Assembly (NCBI GenBank): GCA_028280485.1
Contig: JANQLS010000140.1
Location: 1 to 64,000, forward strand
Direction: 5' to 3'
DNA length: 64,000 nt
From: Planctomycetota bacterium
Lineage (GTDB): Bacteria; Planctomycetota; UBA8108; JACQVS01
The position numbers and the translations under genes were made by a program. Each line of letters begins with the position of its first letter. Position 1 is the first letter of the stretch. The notes under the pieces were generated by a model. That model saw nothing but the letters and a program-made list of their open reading frames with translations. It did no database searches and was not told the origin of the DNA. This document shows positions 1-8,704 of the stretch, piece after piece.

Positions 1-110
1 ACATTGGCTCGCAGAGCCTATGTTCAGCGGAGTGAAAGCAAATCTGTGATTTGCTGAAACGGTTGAATCAGGCTCCGCAGGAGCAAGATTCAACAGAAAC
101 TAATTAGATC
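1..110. repeat. Multi-hairpin repeat family MH1, copy 1 (cut by window edge)
   Basis: A chain of short hairpins: GGCTC/GAGCC near 6-18, AGCAAATC/GATTTGCT at 37-44 and 48-55, and a closing stem GTTGAATC (62-69) with GATTCAAC (87-94) around an inner GCTCC/GGAGC. The same order of modules recurs at 1520-1745, 29216-29420 and 39012-39135. The left end lies outside the window. No ORF runs through it. Confidence 0.8.
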
Positions 111-557
111 CTGTTGAATAACTGGGGCTAATTTGCTTTGAGCATGGGAACAGAGAGCTGAGCTTGGAACAACTCGGTCACGATCAACAATTGAATCAAT
201 CCCTCGATTTAGTGATCAGAAGCATTCTGTCCCTGTGGATGTTTGAAATATCAGAATCCCCCCCGCGGTTGAGAGAGCTACTCCTTGCTTCTCTCAGATT
301 GAGATAATTGTCTGTAATTGATGGGTATCCCAAAAAACATTTCATCCAAAGGCGAATAGGCAATTTTAAGAACCCTACAGAATCAGTCAATGGTATAAAT
401 AGAGATATAACTATAAGGAATGCTAATAGTATGAAGCTTGATTTGCAAGATCTGCGAACTTTGCAGAAGCAAGTTATCGCAAGTACGAAAAATCGAACCA
501 TTGAAGATCCATAAACTCTATCTAAGAAAGCGGGAAGACCTCTTTAAGGCATTAAAA
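111..557. other. Intergenic stretch upstream of the LysR gene
   Basis: After the repeat there is about 450 bp with no convincing gene. Short open frames on both strands show no family resemblance and overlap the LysR reading frame. I see no clear promoter or riboswitch; the last 20 bases hold a weak ribosome-binding site (TAAGG, 545-549) for the start at 558. Confidence 0.5.
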
Positions 558-1481
558 ATGAAAGACTTAGAAATATCAGGAAAGAAGATTTTCAATATCA
601 ATCTGCAAGCCCTTGAGGTTTTCTGCGAGGTGGTGAGAGAACAGAATTTTTCTCGAGCTGCCCGTAAATTTGAGATTTCTCAGTCAGCGGCCAGTCAAAT
701 TATCAGTCATATCGAGTCCGTTCTGGAACTTTCCCTGATCGACCGCAGCCATCGGCCCCTCAAACTGACTCCAGAAGGCAAAGTTTACTACGAAGGATGC
801 CAGGATTTACTCCAGGATCACCGCAACCTTCACGGTCGCCTTCAGCAGGATCTCCATCGGAGCGCGGGACAGGTTCGAGTCGTCGCCATCTATTCGGTAG
901 GCCTCCATTCCTTGAATCCCTACATCAAAAGCTTCATGACCGACTCCCCGGGCTCAACGGTTCAATTGGAGTATCTCCATCCCAGCGAGGTCTACACGGC
1001 CATTCTCAATGACAAGGCTGATATCGGAGTGGTTTCCTATCCCAGCCCACAAAAGCATATCGAGATCTCCCCCTGGCTGGAGGAGCGCATGGTTTTAGTC
1101 TGTCCTCCTTCCCACCCACTCGCCCAACGAGGGAAAATGCGCGTCAACGAGCTCGACGGAGAAAAGTTTGTCGCCTTCAGGAATGATTTACGCATTCGAA
1201 GGGAGATCGATAGGGTTCTCAAGGCGCACCAAGCAAAAGTGAGCATCATCAGTGAGTTTGACAACATCGAAACCATTAAACAGGCATTGGAAGTTTCTGA
1301 AGCTGTTAGTATCTTGCCTCACCCCACTATTCAAAGAGAGCTCGAACGTCACAATCTCGTAGAGGTTCAACTAGAAGACGCCGACCTCGTTCGCCCCGTT
1401 GGCATCATTTTAAAGAAGAGTCGCTTTCTCTCAAAAACTATGGAGGGTTTTTTAGATACTCTTCACCAAAGAACGGTCTGA
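558..1481 (+). CDS. LysR-family transcriptional regulator
   Basis: A 307-aa one-component regulator of standard LysR length. An N-terminal winged helix-turn-helix (about residues 12-75, with the typical SRAARKFEISQSAASQ-type recognition helix followed by LTPEG) is joined to a periplasmic-binding-protein-like effector domain (about 95-300) of the CysB/CysL-like sort. The frame is open from 438, but the ATG at 558 is preceded by TAAGG at good spacing and gives the usual LysR N-terminus, so it is preferred. No divergently transcribed target gene is adjacent and the effector cannot be named. It is flanked on both sides by MH1 repeats. Confidence 0.9.
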   Translation: MKDLEISGKKIFNINLQALEVFCEVVREQNFSRAARKFEISQSAASQIISHIESVLELSLIDRSHRPLKLTPEGKVYYEGCQDLLQDHRNLHGRLQQDLHRSAGQVRVVAIYSVGLHSLNPYIKSFMTDSPGSTVQLEYLHPSEVYTAILNDKADIGVVSYPSPQKHIEISPWLEERMVLVCPPSHPLAQRGKMRVNELDGEKFVAFRNDLRIRREIDRVLKAHQAKVSIISEFDNIETIKQALEVSEAVSILPHPTIQRELERHNLVEVQLEDADLVRPVGIILKKSRFLSKTMEGFLDTLHQRTV

Positions 1482-1519
1482 TCGAACGGAAAATGGGCTT
1501 TCTCCCGGTGGGGAATTAC

Positions 1520-1745
1520 TTAGTTTCTGTTGAATCAACAGAAACTAAGCCGAGTTGGGATCAACTCGGCCGCGAACAAAGACCGAAAGTCTTTGTTCCA
1601 TCATTACTGTGTAGGCTCGCAGAGCCTACATTTAGCGGAGTGTAAGCCGCAGCCCGTCAGGGCTATGCCAAAAAACATAGCGATGATTTGCTGGAACGGT
1701 TGAAGCTGCCTCCGAAGGAGCAAGATTCAACATAAACTACTAAGT
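1520..1745. repeat. Multi-hairpin repeat family MH1, copy 2 (longest)
   Basis: The most complete copy. Its consecutive hairpins are: a 13-bp-arm stem at 1520-1548 (TTAGTTTCTGTTGA and its complement); CCGAGTTG/CAACTCGG at 1550-1569; GAACAAAGAC/GTCTTTGTTC at 1574-1598; GTAGGCTC/GAGCCTAC at 1611-1629; AGCCC/GGGCT and GCTATG/CATAGC around 1650-1684; and a closing GTTGAA (1699-1704) with TTCAAC (1726-1731) around CTCC/GGAG. It fills most of the gap between the LysR gene and the gene remnant that follows. Confidence 0.85.
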
Positions 1746-1747
1746 TT

Positions 1748-1987
1748 CTACAAAGAACGCATCTTGACTTCGATGGGCCCATCCCCTAGCTTGTAATCTT
1801 GGTTAAACTGGTTGGAAAAAGCCCGGATTAGCAAATAAGAATTAAATACGGATTCAGTTGGAACTGGGGTTGTATCAACCATTTGAATTCCTATTATCTG
1901 CTCAACTGTTGTCGGAATGTTGATGACTACGAACTTGTAGGTCAACCATTCTCGAAGAATGTCATTTCCTTGCTTAATAATTCCAGT
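1748..1987 (-). pseudogene. Possible C-terminal remnant of an unknown gene
   Basis: An 80-codon open stretch on the minus strand that begins just after an in-frame TGA (1988-1990), has no good ATG start, and ends against the MH1 repeat. Its composition (…YKFVVINIPTTVEQ… and …YKLGDGPIEVK…) looks like normal protein rather than a shadow, with no gene on the opposite strand to cast one. It may be the tail of a decayed gene truncated by repeat insertion. No family is recognised, and it could be chance. Confidence 0.25.
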
Positions 1988-2108
1988 TCAATCAATCCGC
2001 TTAGATTTTGAAGAGAACATAACAACAATCTGAACCCGCACGCTCCGAATTCGATCTCTTCCCCAGCTTTTAAAATCGAACATCATTGTAAAGCATGAGG
2101 CTTAGTTC

Positions 2109-4022
2109 ATGATCTCGTTGTCTCGGTTCCAAATTGGCTTTCTTCTCTTCGGAGTGATCCTAGCCATCGGGACATTTGTTTTAGATCTCAAGCAAGTCTT
2201 CGATTTCGATATCGCCCTTCTTTATCTCTTCAGTGTAGGACTCTCCTTTTTACTTCCTACATTTCATGCCCTACTGTCCTCAGGCTTTGTTCTTACCCTT
2301 GCAACCCTTGGAATCACACTCAATAACACCAAAACATTGGAGAGCTCTACATTAATCAATCACGTCCTTGTTATGGGCGTTGTCTTGATGTTCAGTTGCA
2401 TTCTAATCTTTAAAAGAACAAACCTTCTCAATCTTGAATTCAGAAGAAAACAGCTCAAGAAGTATTTCGAACTCGATATCATCGGGATTGCGATCAACTC
2501 TAAAAATAATCAATGGTTAGAAGTCAACAACAAGCTCTTGGATATGTTGGGATACTCACAAGAGGAGTTCCTAAATCTCGGCTGGGAGGATATCTCGCAT
2601 CCGGATGATCTAAAAAAATCGAATGATAGTATTCACAAGCTTCTCAACAAAAAATCAGAAGGCTTCGAAATCGACCAGCGACTCTTAACCAAGAATGGAG
2701 AAGTCGTTCACGTCATTTTATCGACCCGCTGTATAAAAAAAGGGGGAGAAATTGATCACCTGCTACATGTCTTTCAGGATGTATCCGCCTTCGTTCAAGC
2801 TAAGGAAGAATTGACCCTAGCAAAGGAAGAATTAGACAATCGGGTGATCGACCGAACTCGTGAACTTCAAGAGTTGGTCAACCAAAAAGAAGACGAGATC
2901 GTCAACCGAAGAGAGATCGAAAGTGCCCTTAGGGAAAGTGAAGAGAAACTAAGGTCGATTCTACATAACACTCCGGCAACGATCGCGATTTTGAATCTCC
3001 AGGGTTCAATTATCTTCTTTAAGCCTCATACTGCGGAAAAAGTTCCAGACCAAGTCGTCGGTCGCCCGCTCACCGATATTTTTTCTGAACCTCAAGCCTC
3101 CAAACTCGATGAAATTCTCGCTTGGGTGAGGAAACATAAAAAAGCCGTCGGTACTGAACTTTTTCAAGAATCCGCTGAGGCTGATCCCAGTTGGTGGTAC
3201 GTTCGCTGTAGTCCAATTCAGCAAGACGGTCGCCTCACCTCCTTAATTATCATCTTGACCGATATCACAAAGCAAAAACTTGCCGAGAAAAACCTCGCTC
3301 AAGCCGAGCGCCTCGCGGCATTAGGAACTTTTGCCGCGGGTATCGCTCATGAGATCAATAATCCGGTGGGATCGATTCTTCTCTCTGCCCAATACTCTCT
3401 TTCGCCGAGAGCAACTCCTGAAAAAATTCAGCGATCACTGAATGAGATTGTGGAGTCCGCCAAGCGATGCGGAAAGATTGTCAAAGGGATCCTTAAGTTT
3501 TCTAGAAAGCAACAAGAAAACATGAAGCAGCTTTCATGTTTGAACACCGTTCTCAACGAAGGCATTTCACTCACCCACAAATACGCCGAAAACAAAGGCT
3601 GTGAAATCGTTTTCCTTCCCGATGAAAACCTCACTCCGATTTTTATGAACGAAACCGAGATCGAACAGGTCATCGTCAATCTCGTTCAGAACTCCATTCA
3701 ATCTGAAGCCAATAAAATTGAAGTTTCCACCTTTAGCGACAACTTTTCTGTAGGCTTTAAGGTTAAAGATAATGGGAAGGGTATATCCAAAAAGAGCCTC
3801 AATCGCATCTTTGATCCTTTCTACACCTCAAGACTGACGAAAGGGGGTACTGGCCTGGGTTTAAGCGTCGTTCATGGCATCATTCTCGATCACAATGGCA
3901 AGATTCTAGTAGAATCTACGCAGGGAAAGGGAACGACAATGGTGGTTAGATTCCATCCAACGACACAAAGTCAACGCGATATAGAGGCCAGAAGCCTCAA
4001 TGTGCCTGCAAACCTCAGTTAG
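2109..4022 (+). CDS. Membrane PAS-PAS sensor histidine kinase
   Basis: A 637-aa sensor kinase. About three N-terminal hydrophobic segments (residues 8-26, 35-68, 84-101) anchor it. Two PAS domains follow (about 115-230 and 280-390), separated by a charged coiled coil (about 230-275). The transmitter has an H-box with GIAHEINNP (phospho-acceptor His414), an N-box NLVQNSIQ (about 524-531), and G-boxes DNGKGIS (554-560) and GTGLGLS (580-586), so it looks catalytically intact. The HEINNP type H-box places it with the NtrB/ZraS-like class. A GAGG lies 8 nt before the ATG. It is followed after 12 bp by a receiver-only response regulator, its obvious partner. The signal sensed is unknown. Confidence 0.93.
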   Translation: MISLSRFQIGFLLFGVILAIGTFVLDLKQVFDFDIALLYLFSVGLSFLLPTFHALLSSGFVLTLATLGITLNNTKTLESSTLINHVLVMGVVLMFSCILIFKRTNLLNLEFRRKQLKKYFELDIIGIAINSKNNQWLEVNNKLLDMLGYSQEEFLNLGWEDISHPDDLKKSNDSIHKLLNKKSEGFEIDQRLLTKNGEVVHVILSTRCIKKGGEIDHLLHVFQDVSAFVQAKEELTLAKEELDNRVIDRTRELQELVNQKEDEIVNRREIESALRESEEKLRSILHNTPATIAILNLQGSIIFFKPHTAEKVPDQVVGRPLTDIFSEPQASKLDEILAWVRKHKKAVGTELFQESAEADPSWWYVRCSPIQQDGRLTSLIIILTDITKQKLAEKNLAQAERLAALGTFAAGIAHEINNPVGSILLSAQYSLSPRATPEKIQRSLNEIVESAKRCGKIVKGILKFSRKQQENMKQLSCLNTVLNEGISLTHKYAENKGCEIVFLPDENLTPIFMNETEIEQVIVNLVQNSIQSEANKIEVSTFSDNFSVGFKVKDNGKGISKKSLNRIFDPFYTSRLTKGGTGLGLSVVHGIILDHNGKILVESTQGKGTTMVVRFHPTTQSQRDIEARSLNVPANLS

Positions 4023-4034
4023 GTTAGTATCATC

Positions 4035-4400
4035 ATGGCTCGAATTCTCGTTGTCGACGACGAACAAATATACACTCGCATTATCAGAGAAATCCTCATC
4101 GATGAAGAACACTCGGTTGAAACCGCGGAAGACTATGACTCTGCTATATCGGTGGTTAAGGATTTTGAGCCCGATATGTTGATCGTCGATTTGATGCTCA
4201 AAGGTGATAACAGTGGCATCATTCTTTCCCGAAAGCTTCAAACGGTATTTCCGCAGCTAAAAACGATCTTGATCACCGGAGTGAGCACGCGAGAACTCAC
4301 TCATGAACTCAATGAATCCAATATTTCTTCTGTCTTCCAAAAGCCCTTCGATATGGGTGAAATTCTCGTTGGAATTCAAGAGATCCTGAATGAAACATAG
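4035..4400 (+). CDS. Single-domain response regulator (REC only)
   Basis: A 121-aa stand-alone receiver domain. The acidic pocket is D8/D9, the phosphorylation site is Asp52 in LIVDLML, the switch Thr is T81 and the conserved Lys is K103 in QKPF. There is no output domain, so it must act through protein contacts, either as a phosphate shuttle to another kinase or phosphotransferase or by allosteric binding. Its position 12 bp after the PAS histidine kinase indicates co-transcription and a cognate pair. Confidence 0.93.
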   Translation: MARILVVDDEQIYTRIIREILIDEEHSVETAEDYDSAISVVKDFEPDMLIVDLMLKGDNSGIILSRKLQTVFPQLKTILITGVSTRELTHELNESNISSVFQKPFDMGEILVGIQEILNET

Positions 4401-4636
4401 AGCTATCACAATTTTTCAGCTCGTTTCCCGAAAGCTTCGTCGAGATCTCGGATACATTCATTAAAATACTAGCCAGCGATCTGTTATACTTTCACCCTTC
4501 ATTTTGAAGAGAGTTCTCCACCTGAACGGATGTGAACTAAGCTCGCAACAGGTGTCACCCCTTACCGACCGAGTTGAACCCAACCCGGTTTAGTTTCACC
4601 ACTAGATATAACAGGGTTTCCAACTCTACTCTGACT

Positions 4637-5251
4637 ATGCCTCCATTTCTCACTTACATTCTCACCCCCTTGTTGGGCGCTTCGATTGGCTGGTTTACGA
4701 ATTACATCGCGGTCAAGATGATCTTTCGACCTTATAAACCCATCAATATCCTGGGAATCAAAATTCAAGGGCTCATGCCGAGAAGGCAGCCGGATCTTGC
4801 GAGAAAAATTGGTGAGACCGTAGAAGCCAAACTCCTCACCCACGACGATCTAAAAAAAGCATTCAACACTCCTCAAGTCCACGATAAGGCGATCGCTCTT
4901 CTAGGAAAACAAATCGACACCTTCTTTAAGGAAAAACTGAGCTCCAATCCGATGGTCGCAATGTTTCTACAGGGGGAAGCTGCTGTTAAGATCAAAAGAA
5001 ACTTAGTTGAACAAATGGAGCAGACTCTTCCTAAATTCTTAGATGAAATCCTAAATTCCTCTGAAGATATCATCGATGTAAAAGCCATCGTTCAGCAGAA
5101 AATTGAAGAATTCGACCTGAGTACACTCGAAGAGATCGTCTACAATATCGCCAATAAGGAATTGAAGCTCATCGTGATCCTGGGAGGAGTCTTAGGATTC
5201 TTTGTTGGTCTTCTTCAAGTGGGATTGTACCTACTCACCAATACCGCATAA
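4637..5251 (+). CDS. DUF445 family membrane protein
   Basis: A 204-aa protein of the DUF445 family (YheB-like). The N-terminus carries the family signature: a hydrophobic helix then GWFTNYIAVKMIFRPYKP. A long amphipathic helical middle follows, and a C-terminal membrane helix (about 180-202) closes it. That gives two membrane anchors with a soluble helical bundle between them. The frame is open from an upstream TTG at 4574, but the ATG at 4637 gives the family N-terminus. The function of the family is not established. It lies 236 bp after the response regulator and is probably a separate unit. Confidence 0.8.
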   Translation: MPPFLTYILTPLLGASIGWFTNYIAVKMIFRPYKPINILGIKIQGLMPRRQPDLARKIGETVEAKLLTHDDLKKAFNTPQVHDKAIALLGKQIDTFFKEKLSSNPMVAMFLQGEAAVKIKRNLVEQMEQTLPKFLDEILNSSEDIIDVKAIVQQKIEEFDLSTLEEIVYNIANKELKLIVILGGVLGFFVGLLQVGLYLLTNTA

Positions 5252-5264
5252 GAAACATAGAGCC

Positions 5265-6140
5265 ATGTCTTCTCAAGATTTATCATTATATTCTTCTCCT
5301 GTAAGCCAACTCTTCAAGGAGCCTGAATCTAAAGCTGACTGGGACGCCTACCGACTTACCGATGAACAAGTTGAGTTTTTCCAAGAAAATGGCTATTTGA
5401 GTGGAGTCCGCCTTCTTGAGGACTACCAAATTGAAATTTTAAGAGAAGAACTCAGTGAACTTTTCGATCCCTCGGATGCCGATCGCGATCTGTTTTACGA
5501 ATTTCACTCCAATGAGTCTTCCGTTCCCGGAACGGTACTCTTTCATGCCTTAGGGGCGTGGAGAACTCGGCCCGGACTTCACGACATTCTGTGGAACCCA
5601 GCTTTCGTGATGGCTGCGTCTCAACTCTTAGAGGGGGCCGTTCGATTCTGGCATGATCAGTTGTTCTGTAAGCCACCCAAAGATGGCGGAGTCGTCGCCT
5701 GGCACCAAGACTACTCATATTGGACTCGCACTCAGCCCATGGCGCACCTCACCTGCTGGATCGGCTTGGATGAATCGACTAAAGAAAATGGTTGCTTACA
5801 TTACATCCCAGGAAGCCATCGCTGGGAGCTATTGCCGATCACGGGATTAGCGGGAGACATGGAAGCGATACAAACCGTTTTAAGCGACGAACAAAAAGAA
5901 CAATTCAAACCCGTAGCGGTCGAACTCGAAGCGGGTGAATGTGCATTCCATCATCCCTTGATGGTTCATGGTTCCTACGAAAATCGGACCGAGATCCCCC
6001 GCCGAGCGATCGTGCTCAACGTTTTTCGAGATGGGGTAGCCTCAGATTCATCCGAAGCCTTGCTGAACGGAGTTCCCCCCATTCCAAAAGGGGAAAAGAT
6101 GGAAGGGCAGTTTTTTCCGTTGTTGTATTCAGGCGAGTAG
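5265..6140 (+). CDS. Phytanoyl-CoA dioxygenase (PhyH) family protein
   Basis: A 291-aa non-heme Fe(II)/2-oxoglutarate-dependent oxygenase. The double-stranded beta-helix shows the 2-His-1-Asp facial triad: H147 and D149 in AWHQDYSYW, and a distal His (about H235) in MVHGSYEN, with R246 in IPRRAI positioned to bind 2-oxoglutarate. Planctomycetes encode many such enzymes, and their substrates are mostly unknown; a lipid, an osmolyte or a natural product are all possible. The ATG at 5265 (just after the DUF445 stop) is preferred over an upstream in-frame start that would overlap that gene. Confidence 0.88.
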   Translation: MSSQDLSLYSSPVSQLFKEPESKADWDAYRLTDEQVEFFQENGYLSGVRLLEDYQIEILREELSELFDPSDADRDLFYEFHSNESSVPGTVLFHALGAWRTRPGLHDILWNPAFVMAASQLLEGAVRFWHDQLFCKPPKDGGVVAWHQDYSYWTRTQPMAHLTCWIGLDESTKENGCLHYIPGSHRWELLPITGLAGDMEAIQTVLSDEQKEQFKPVAVELEAGECAFHHPLMVHGSYENRTEIPRRAIVLNVFRDGVASDSSEALLNGVPPIPKGEKMEGQFFPLLYSGE

Positions 6141-6149
6141 TAACAAAAT

Positions 6150-6304
6150 TAACTAGCCCGGAGCGTCAGCGACGGGACATGGTTAATCTTTCTACTAGAG
6201 TGTTTTGTGGGTGGAAACTAAATGCCTTAGCTTTCCATAAAAGCATTTAAAAGGGGAATTCAGGACGCTGACGCCTCCCGTCGCTGACGCTCCGGGCTAG
6301 TTAA
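6150..6304. repeat. REPIN-like inverted pair, family R1
   Basis: Two perfect 29-bp inverted arms (6150-6178 and 6276-6304), each beginning TTAACTAGCCCGGAGCG, surround a 97-bp spacer without a gene. Further arms with a changed core (GAAGCGCTAGCGAGGGG) lie at 10119-10194, 22397-22420 and 42366-42507. It sits directly after the PhyH gene. Confidence 0.85.
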
Positions 6305-6340
6305 TGAACCAACCAAAAATTCCCCAGCCCGATGTCTTTA

Positions 6341-6469
6341 GGGAGGGAGTGAGCGTAGCGAACTTTCCCGATAGAGTCGCCATTAGCGACGACCATTATT
6401 ACGGGGGAGGGAGTGAGCGTAGCGAACTTTCCCGATGAAGTCGCCGTTAGCGACGACCATCATGACGGG
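6341..6469. repeat. Tandem direct repeat, two units of about 65 bp
   Basis: Unit 1 runs 6341-6405 and unit 2 runs 6405-6469. They match almost throughout (both start GGGAGGGAGTGAGCGTAGCG, with a few substitutions such as CATTAGCG versus CGTTAGCG). Each unit contains the small palindrome GTCGCC…TTAGCGAC. Unit 2 supplies the last six codons and the stop codon of the pectate lyase gene. Confidence 0.85.
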
Positions 6470-7490
6470 CCTTCCACTTCGGATAATCTTTCCTCAACAA
6501 ATTCTTGGCGTAGTAACCCAACCAACTGTATCCATTACGTCTCTCGTAAGAGATTTCAGCGAGAGTTTCTCGAGGGATGCCATCGCGACTACAAAAAATG
6601 GGTTTGTTCGTTCCGATTTGATAGAAACGCGCCCACATCGGAGGAGCGCTGGGATCCTTAACGACAACCCTGTCTTTGCCTTCTTTGGTCTTATTCGATT
6701 CCAAGCGAATCCCAGATAGCTGTGCCTCTTTAAACCACTGGATTGCACCTTCGATAGCTTCTTTGACGCGGGAATCAGGATTTTCAATCGACATCAAATA
6801 ACGAACGATACCAACGGATTCGCTCCCACTAATCGAAGGAAGTTCGTAGCTTCGCGCCTTACGGGGTTCCAGCGATACATGGTCATGCTGAGCGCACCAA
6901 GCCGTCCGTTTACCCTTAACTACAATCTGAGTATTAAGAATACATTCCAAGCCCTTTTGAATGGCTTGTTGACATCTTTTTTTCTCTTTAGAGCTAATGA
7001 ATTCATAAGGGTCATCCCCCGCGGCGATATCTTTCAGCAAAGTCATCACGCCGATCATCGCCCCGTCATTGTAAGTAATATACTGACTGTATCCCTTCAA
7101 TCGAGGGTAGTACTGGGGCCAGCCCCCGTTTTTATACTGAGCTTTAAGTGTGAAGGTGAGCCCCCTGAGAAAGGCTTTTTTAAATCGATCTTTGCCCGTC
7201 GTTTTATAGATCTTCGCAAGGAAGACTAATTCTCGATGGGTCGCCCCGTTATCAAATGTGGAATCTTCTCTGCCTTTATCCTTCAAGACCTTCTGTTGCT
7301 CTCTTTTACTGAGCAACTTTTTACGGTCGTAATTTTTGGGCCACCCCCCGGTATCTCTTTGGTAAAGCAGAATGTTTTCTGCAATGCGGAGATCTTCCTC
7401 CTTTTTAGAATCTTTCGATTCTTTAGCAAATACCGAGGGAGGGCCAACTAGGAAACTTAAAATCAAAATAATCGCTTGAAAGGAATTCAT
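6447..7490 (-). CDS. Secreted pectate lyase, PL10 (PelA) family
   Basis: A 347-aa protein with a signal peptide (MNSFQAIILILSFLVGPPSVFA). It cleaves polygalacturonan by beta-elimination outside the cytoplasm. PL10/PelA hallmarks are GGWPKNYD near the N-terminus, STFDNGATHREL, GGWPQYYP with ITYNDGAM, and a C-terminal PPMWARFYQIGT block; the length fits a single catalytic domain. The start at 7490 follows the upstream lipoprotein stop by 4 bp, so the two genes form an operon. The last six residues and the stop are encoded by the downstream tandem repeat, so the natural C-terminus has been replaced or extended. It suggests use of pectin-like plant or algal polysaccharide. Confidence 0.9.
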   Translation of the reverse strand: MNSFQAIILILSFLVGPPSVFAKESKDSKKEEDLRIAENILLYQRDTGGWPKNYDRKKLLSKREQQKVLKDKGREDSTFDNGATHRELVFLAKIYKTTGKDRFKKAFLRGLTFTLKAQYKNGGWPQYYPRLKGYSQYITYNDGAMIGVMTLLKDIAAGDDPYEFISSKEKKRCQQAIQKGLECILNTQIVVKGKRTAWCAQHDHVSLEPRKARSYELPSISGSESVGIVRYLMSIENPDSRVKEAIEGAIQWFKEAQLSGIRLESNKTKEGKDRVVVKDPSAPPMWARFYQIGTNKPIFCSRDGIPRETLAEISYERRNGYSWLGYYAKNLLRKDYPKWKARHDGRR

Positions 7491-7494
7491 CGTT

Positions 7495-8328
7495 TCACTG
7501 TTTTTTGATGTTCCCCTCGTCATCCATTTTCCAAATCGCATTGAGGACGGTAGCTTCATCGTTAAAGTCGCCATCACTGTCGGTATCGATTCTCTTTTCA
7601 TTGAGAACGCCAGGTGCTAAGGGACCCTTACGGCGAAACTCTTGATCCCATCCTTCCGTTCGAGCTGAAGAGCGAACCAGTACGGTGGTTCCGTGATTTA
7701 AGACTCTGATTTGAACGGTTTGGTTATCGACTAAAACATCTTTATAGTCACCATCGTTCAAAGGAAGACTGGAGGGAGTCGGAGGAGCTTCTTTTTTGAC
7801 CTTGACTAAGATCGTAGCGGGTAATTTCGGCCCCAAAGTTTCGGGGACAATTTTTACGGGCTCAGCGATCTCAAGGTTGAGAAGTGGTTTTAGCTCTTCA
7901 AATGAATGAGGCTTAAGCTCGGCCGAAGGATCTGTTTTTTCTTCGACCTTGGCGGTCTCATCAACCTTCTCAGAATTTTCGGGAGAGGTTTCTTCGACGA
8001 GCTCTTTTTTGGGCTCATCTTGATCTTCACTCTGATTTTCTTCTGTTACTAAATCCGAATTTTCTTCAGAAGAATTCTTCTGGGAAGATTCTGGAGGTTG
8101 AACCTCCCCTTCTTCAGTTTTAACGGCTTCAGTCTTAACTTCTTCAGAGTTTTCCGTGAGTTCATTCTCAGGGACTTCCTCATTCTCAGGTTGAACCGAC
8201 AAGGGTTGACAACCCGACAAAAGAAGGAACCCACAGGGAATGACGTAGAGGAGAGAGTTGCGAAAGATCTTTTGGATCCACACTTTTCTAGCGCGCCCAC
8301 GCATAGAACGTTGAATCAATTGAGACAT
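7495..8328 (-). CDS. Acidic lipoprotein of unknown function
   Basis: About 277 aa. A basic N-terminus and hydrophobic stretch end in a lipobox-like LLLSGC, so it is probably lipid-anchored. A long Glu/Ser/Thr-rich low-complexity linker (about residues 45-140) follows, then a globular C-terminal part containing a beta-rich stretch and a DTDSDGDFNDE segment that resembles a calcium-binding loop. The ATG at 8328 is preferred because GAAGG lies 8 nt upstream; an alternative ATG is at 8343. It is the first gene of a two-gene operon with the pectate lyase 4 bp downstream, which hints at a surface role in polysaccharide use, but no family is recognised. Confidence 0.7.
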   Translation of the reverse strand: MSQLIQRSMRGRARKVWIQKIFRNSLLYVIPCGFLLLSGCQPLSVQPENEEVPENELTENSEEVKTEAVKTEEGEVQPPESSQKNSSEENSDLVTEENQSEDQDEPKKELVEETSPENSEKVDETAKVEEKTDPSAELKPHSFEELKPLLNLEIAEPVKIVPETLGPKLPATILVKVKKEAPPTPSSLPLNDGDYKDVLVDNQTVQIRVLNHGTTVLVRSSARTEGWDQEFRRKGPLAPGVLNEKRIDTDSDGDFNDEATVLNAIWKMDDEGNIKKQ

Positions 8329-8343
8329 TTCAAGTGCCTTCAT

Positions 8344-8704
8344 TTCTCTTATCAAATCTGTAGAGACAATCCCAGCCCGTTTGAGATGGGTGCAGATTGC
8401 CAGGCAGATTTAAAATCCAGTTGTTTGGAGGACTAGATCACCAGCTTTCAGGTTATGCGGGAATCAGAATGATGCACGAAAAATCAGTACAAATATCTCT
8501 GAGCAGCTGATTCTTTTCTAAAGACTTTGTAGGGAAATCAAACGGCGAGTTCCGTAATCTAAGAAACCCAGGAAAGGCGGATTTTTCTGCTTGGCCTTCT
8601 GCTTGAGATCGGATAAACAAGGGGATTCTCAATTCCAACCTCGAACTCACAAAGAGTCGATCCCCCTCAAAAAGTATTCTTTAAGCACTGATAAGCATAG
8701 ATCC
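8344..8704. other. Divergent intergenic region between the lipoprotein and serC
   Basis: About 360 bp between divergently transcribed genes, so it should hold both promoters. I found no repeat, RNA gene or clear operator in it. Confidence 0.4.

Noticed and set aside
196..501. 101-codon open frame on the minus strand near the window start
   Set aside because: Overlaps the region upstream of the LysR gene, has no family resemblance and no ribosome site; the hydrophobic stretch is explained by chance in A/T-rich sequence.
1520..1745. MH1 as integron attC sites
   Set aside because: The GTTGAA/TTCAAC closing stem recalls attC cores, but there are several consecutive hairpins, no cassette-like ORF array and no integrase.
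6341..6469. CRISPR array
   Set aside because: Only two adjoining 65-bp units with no spacer between them and no cas gene nearby.
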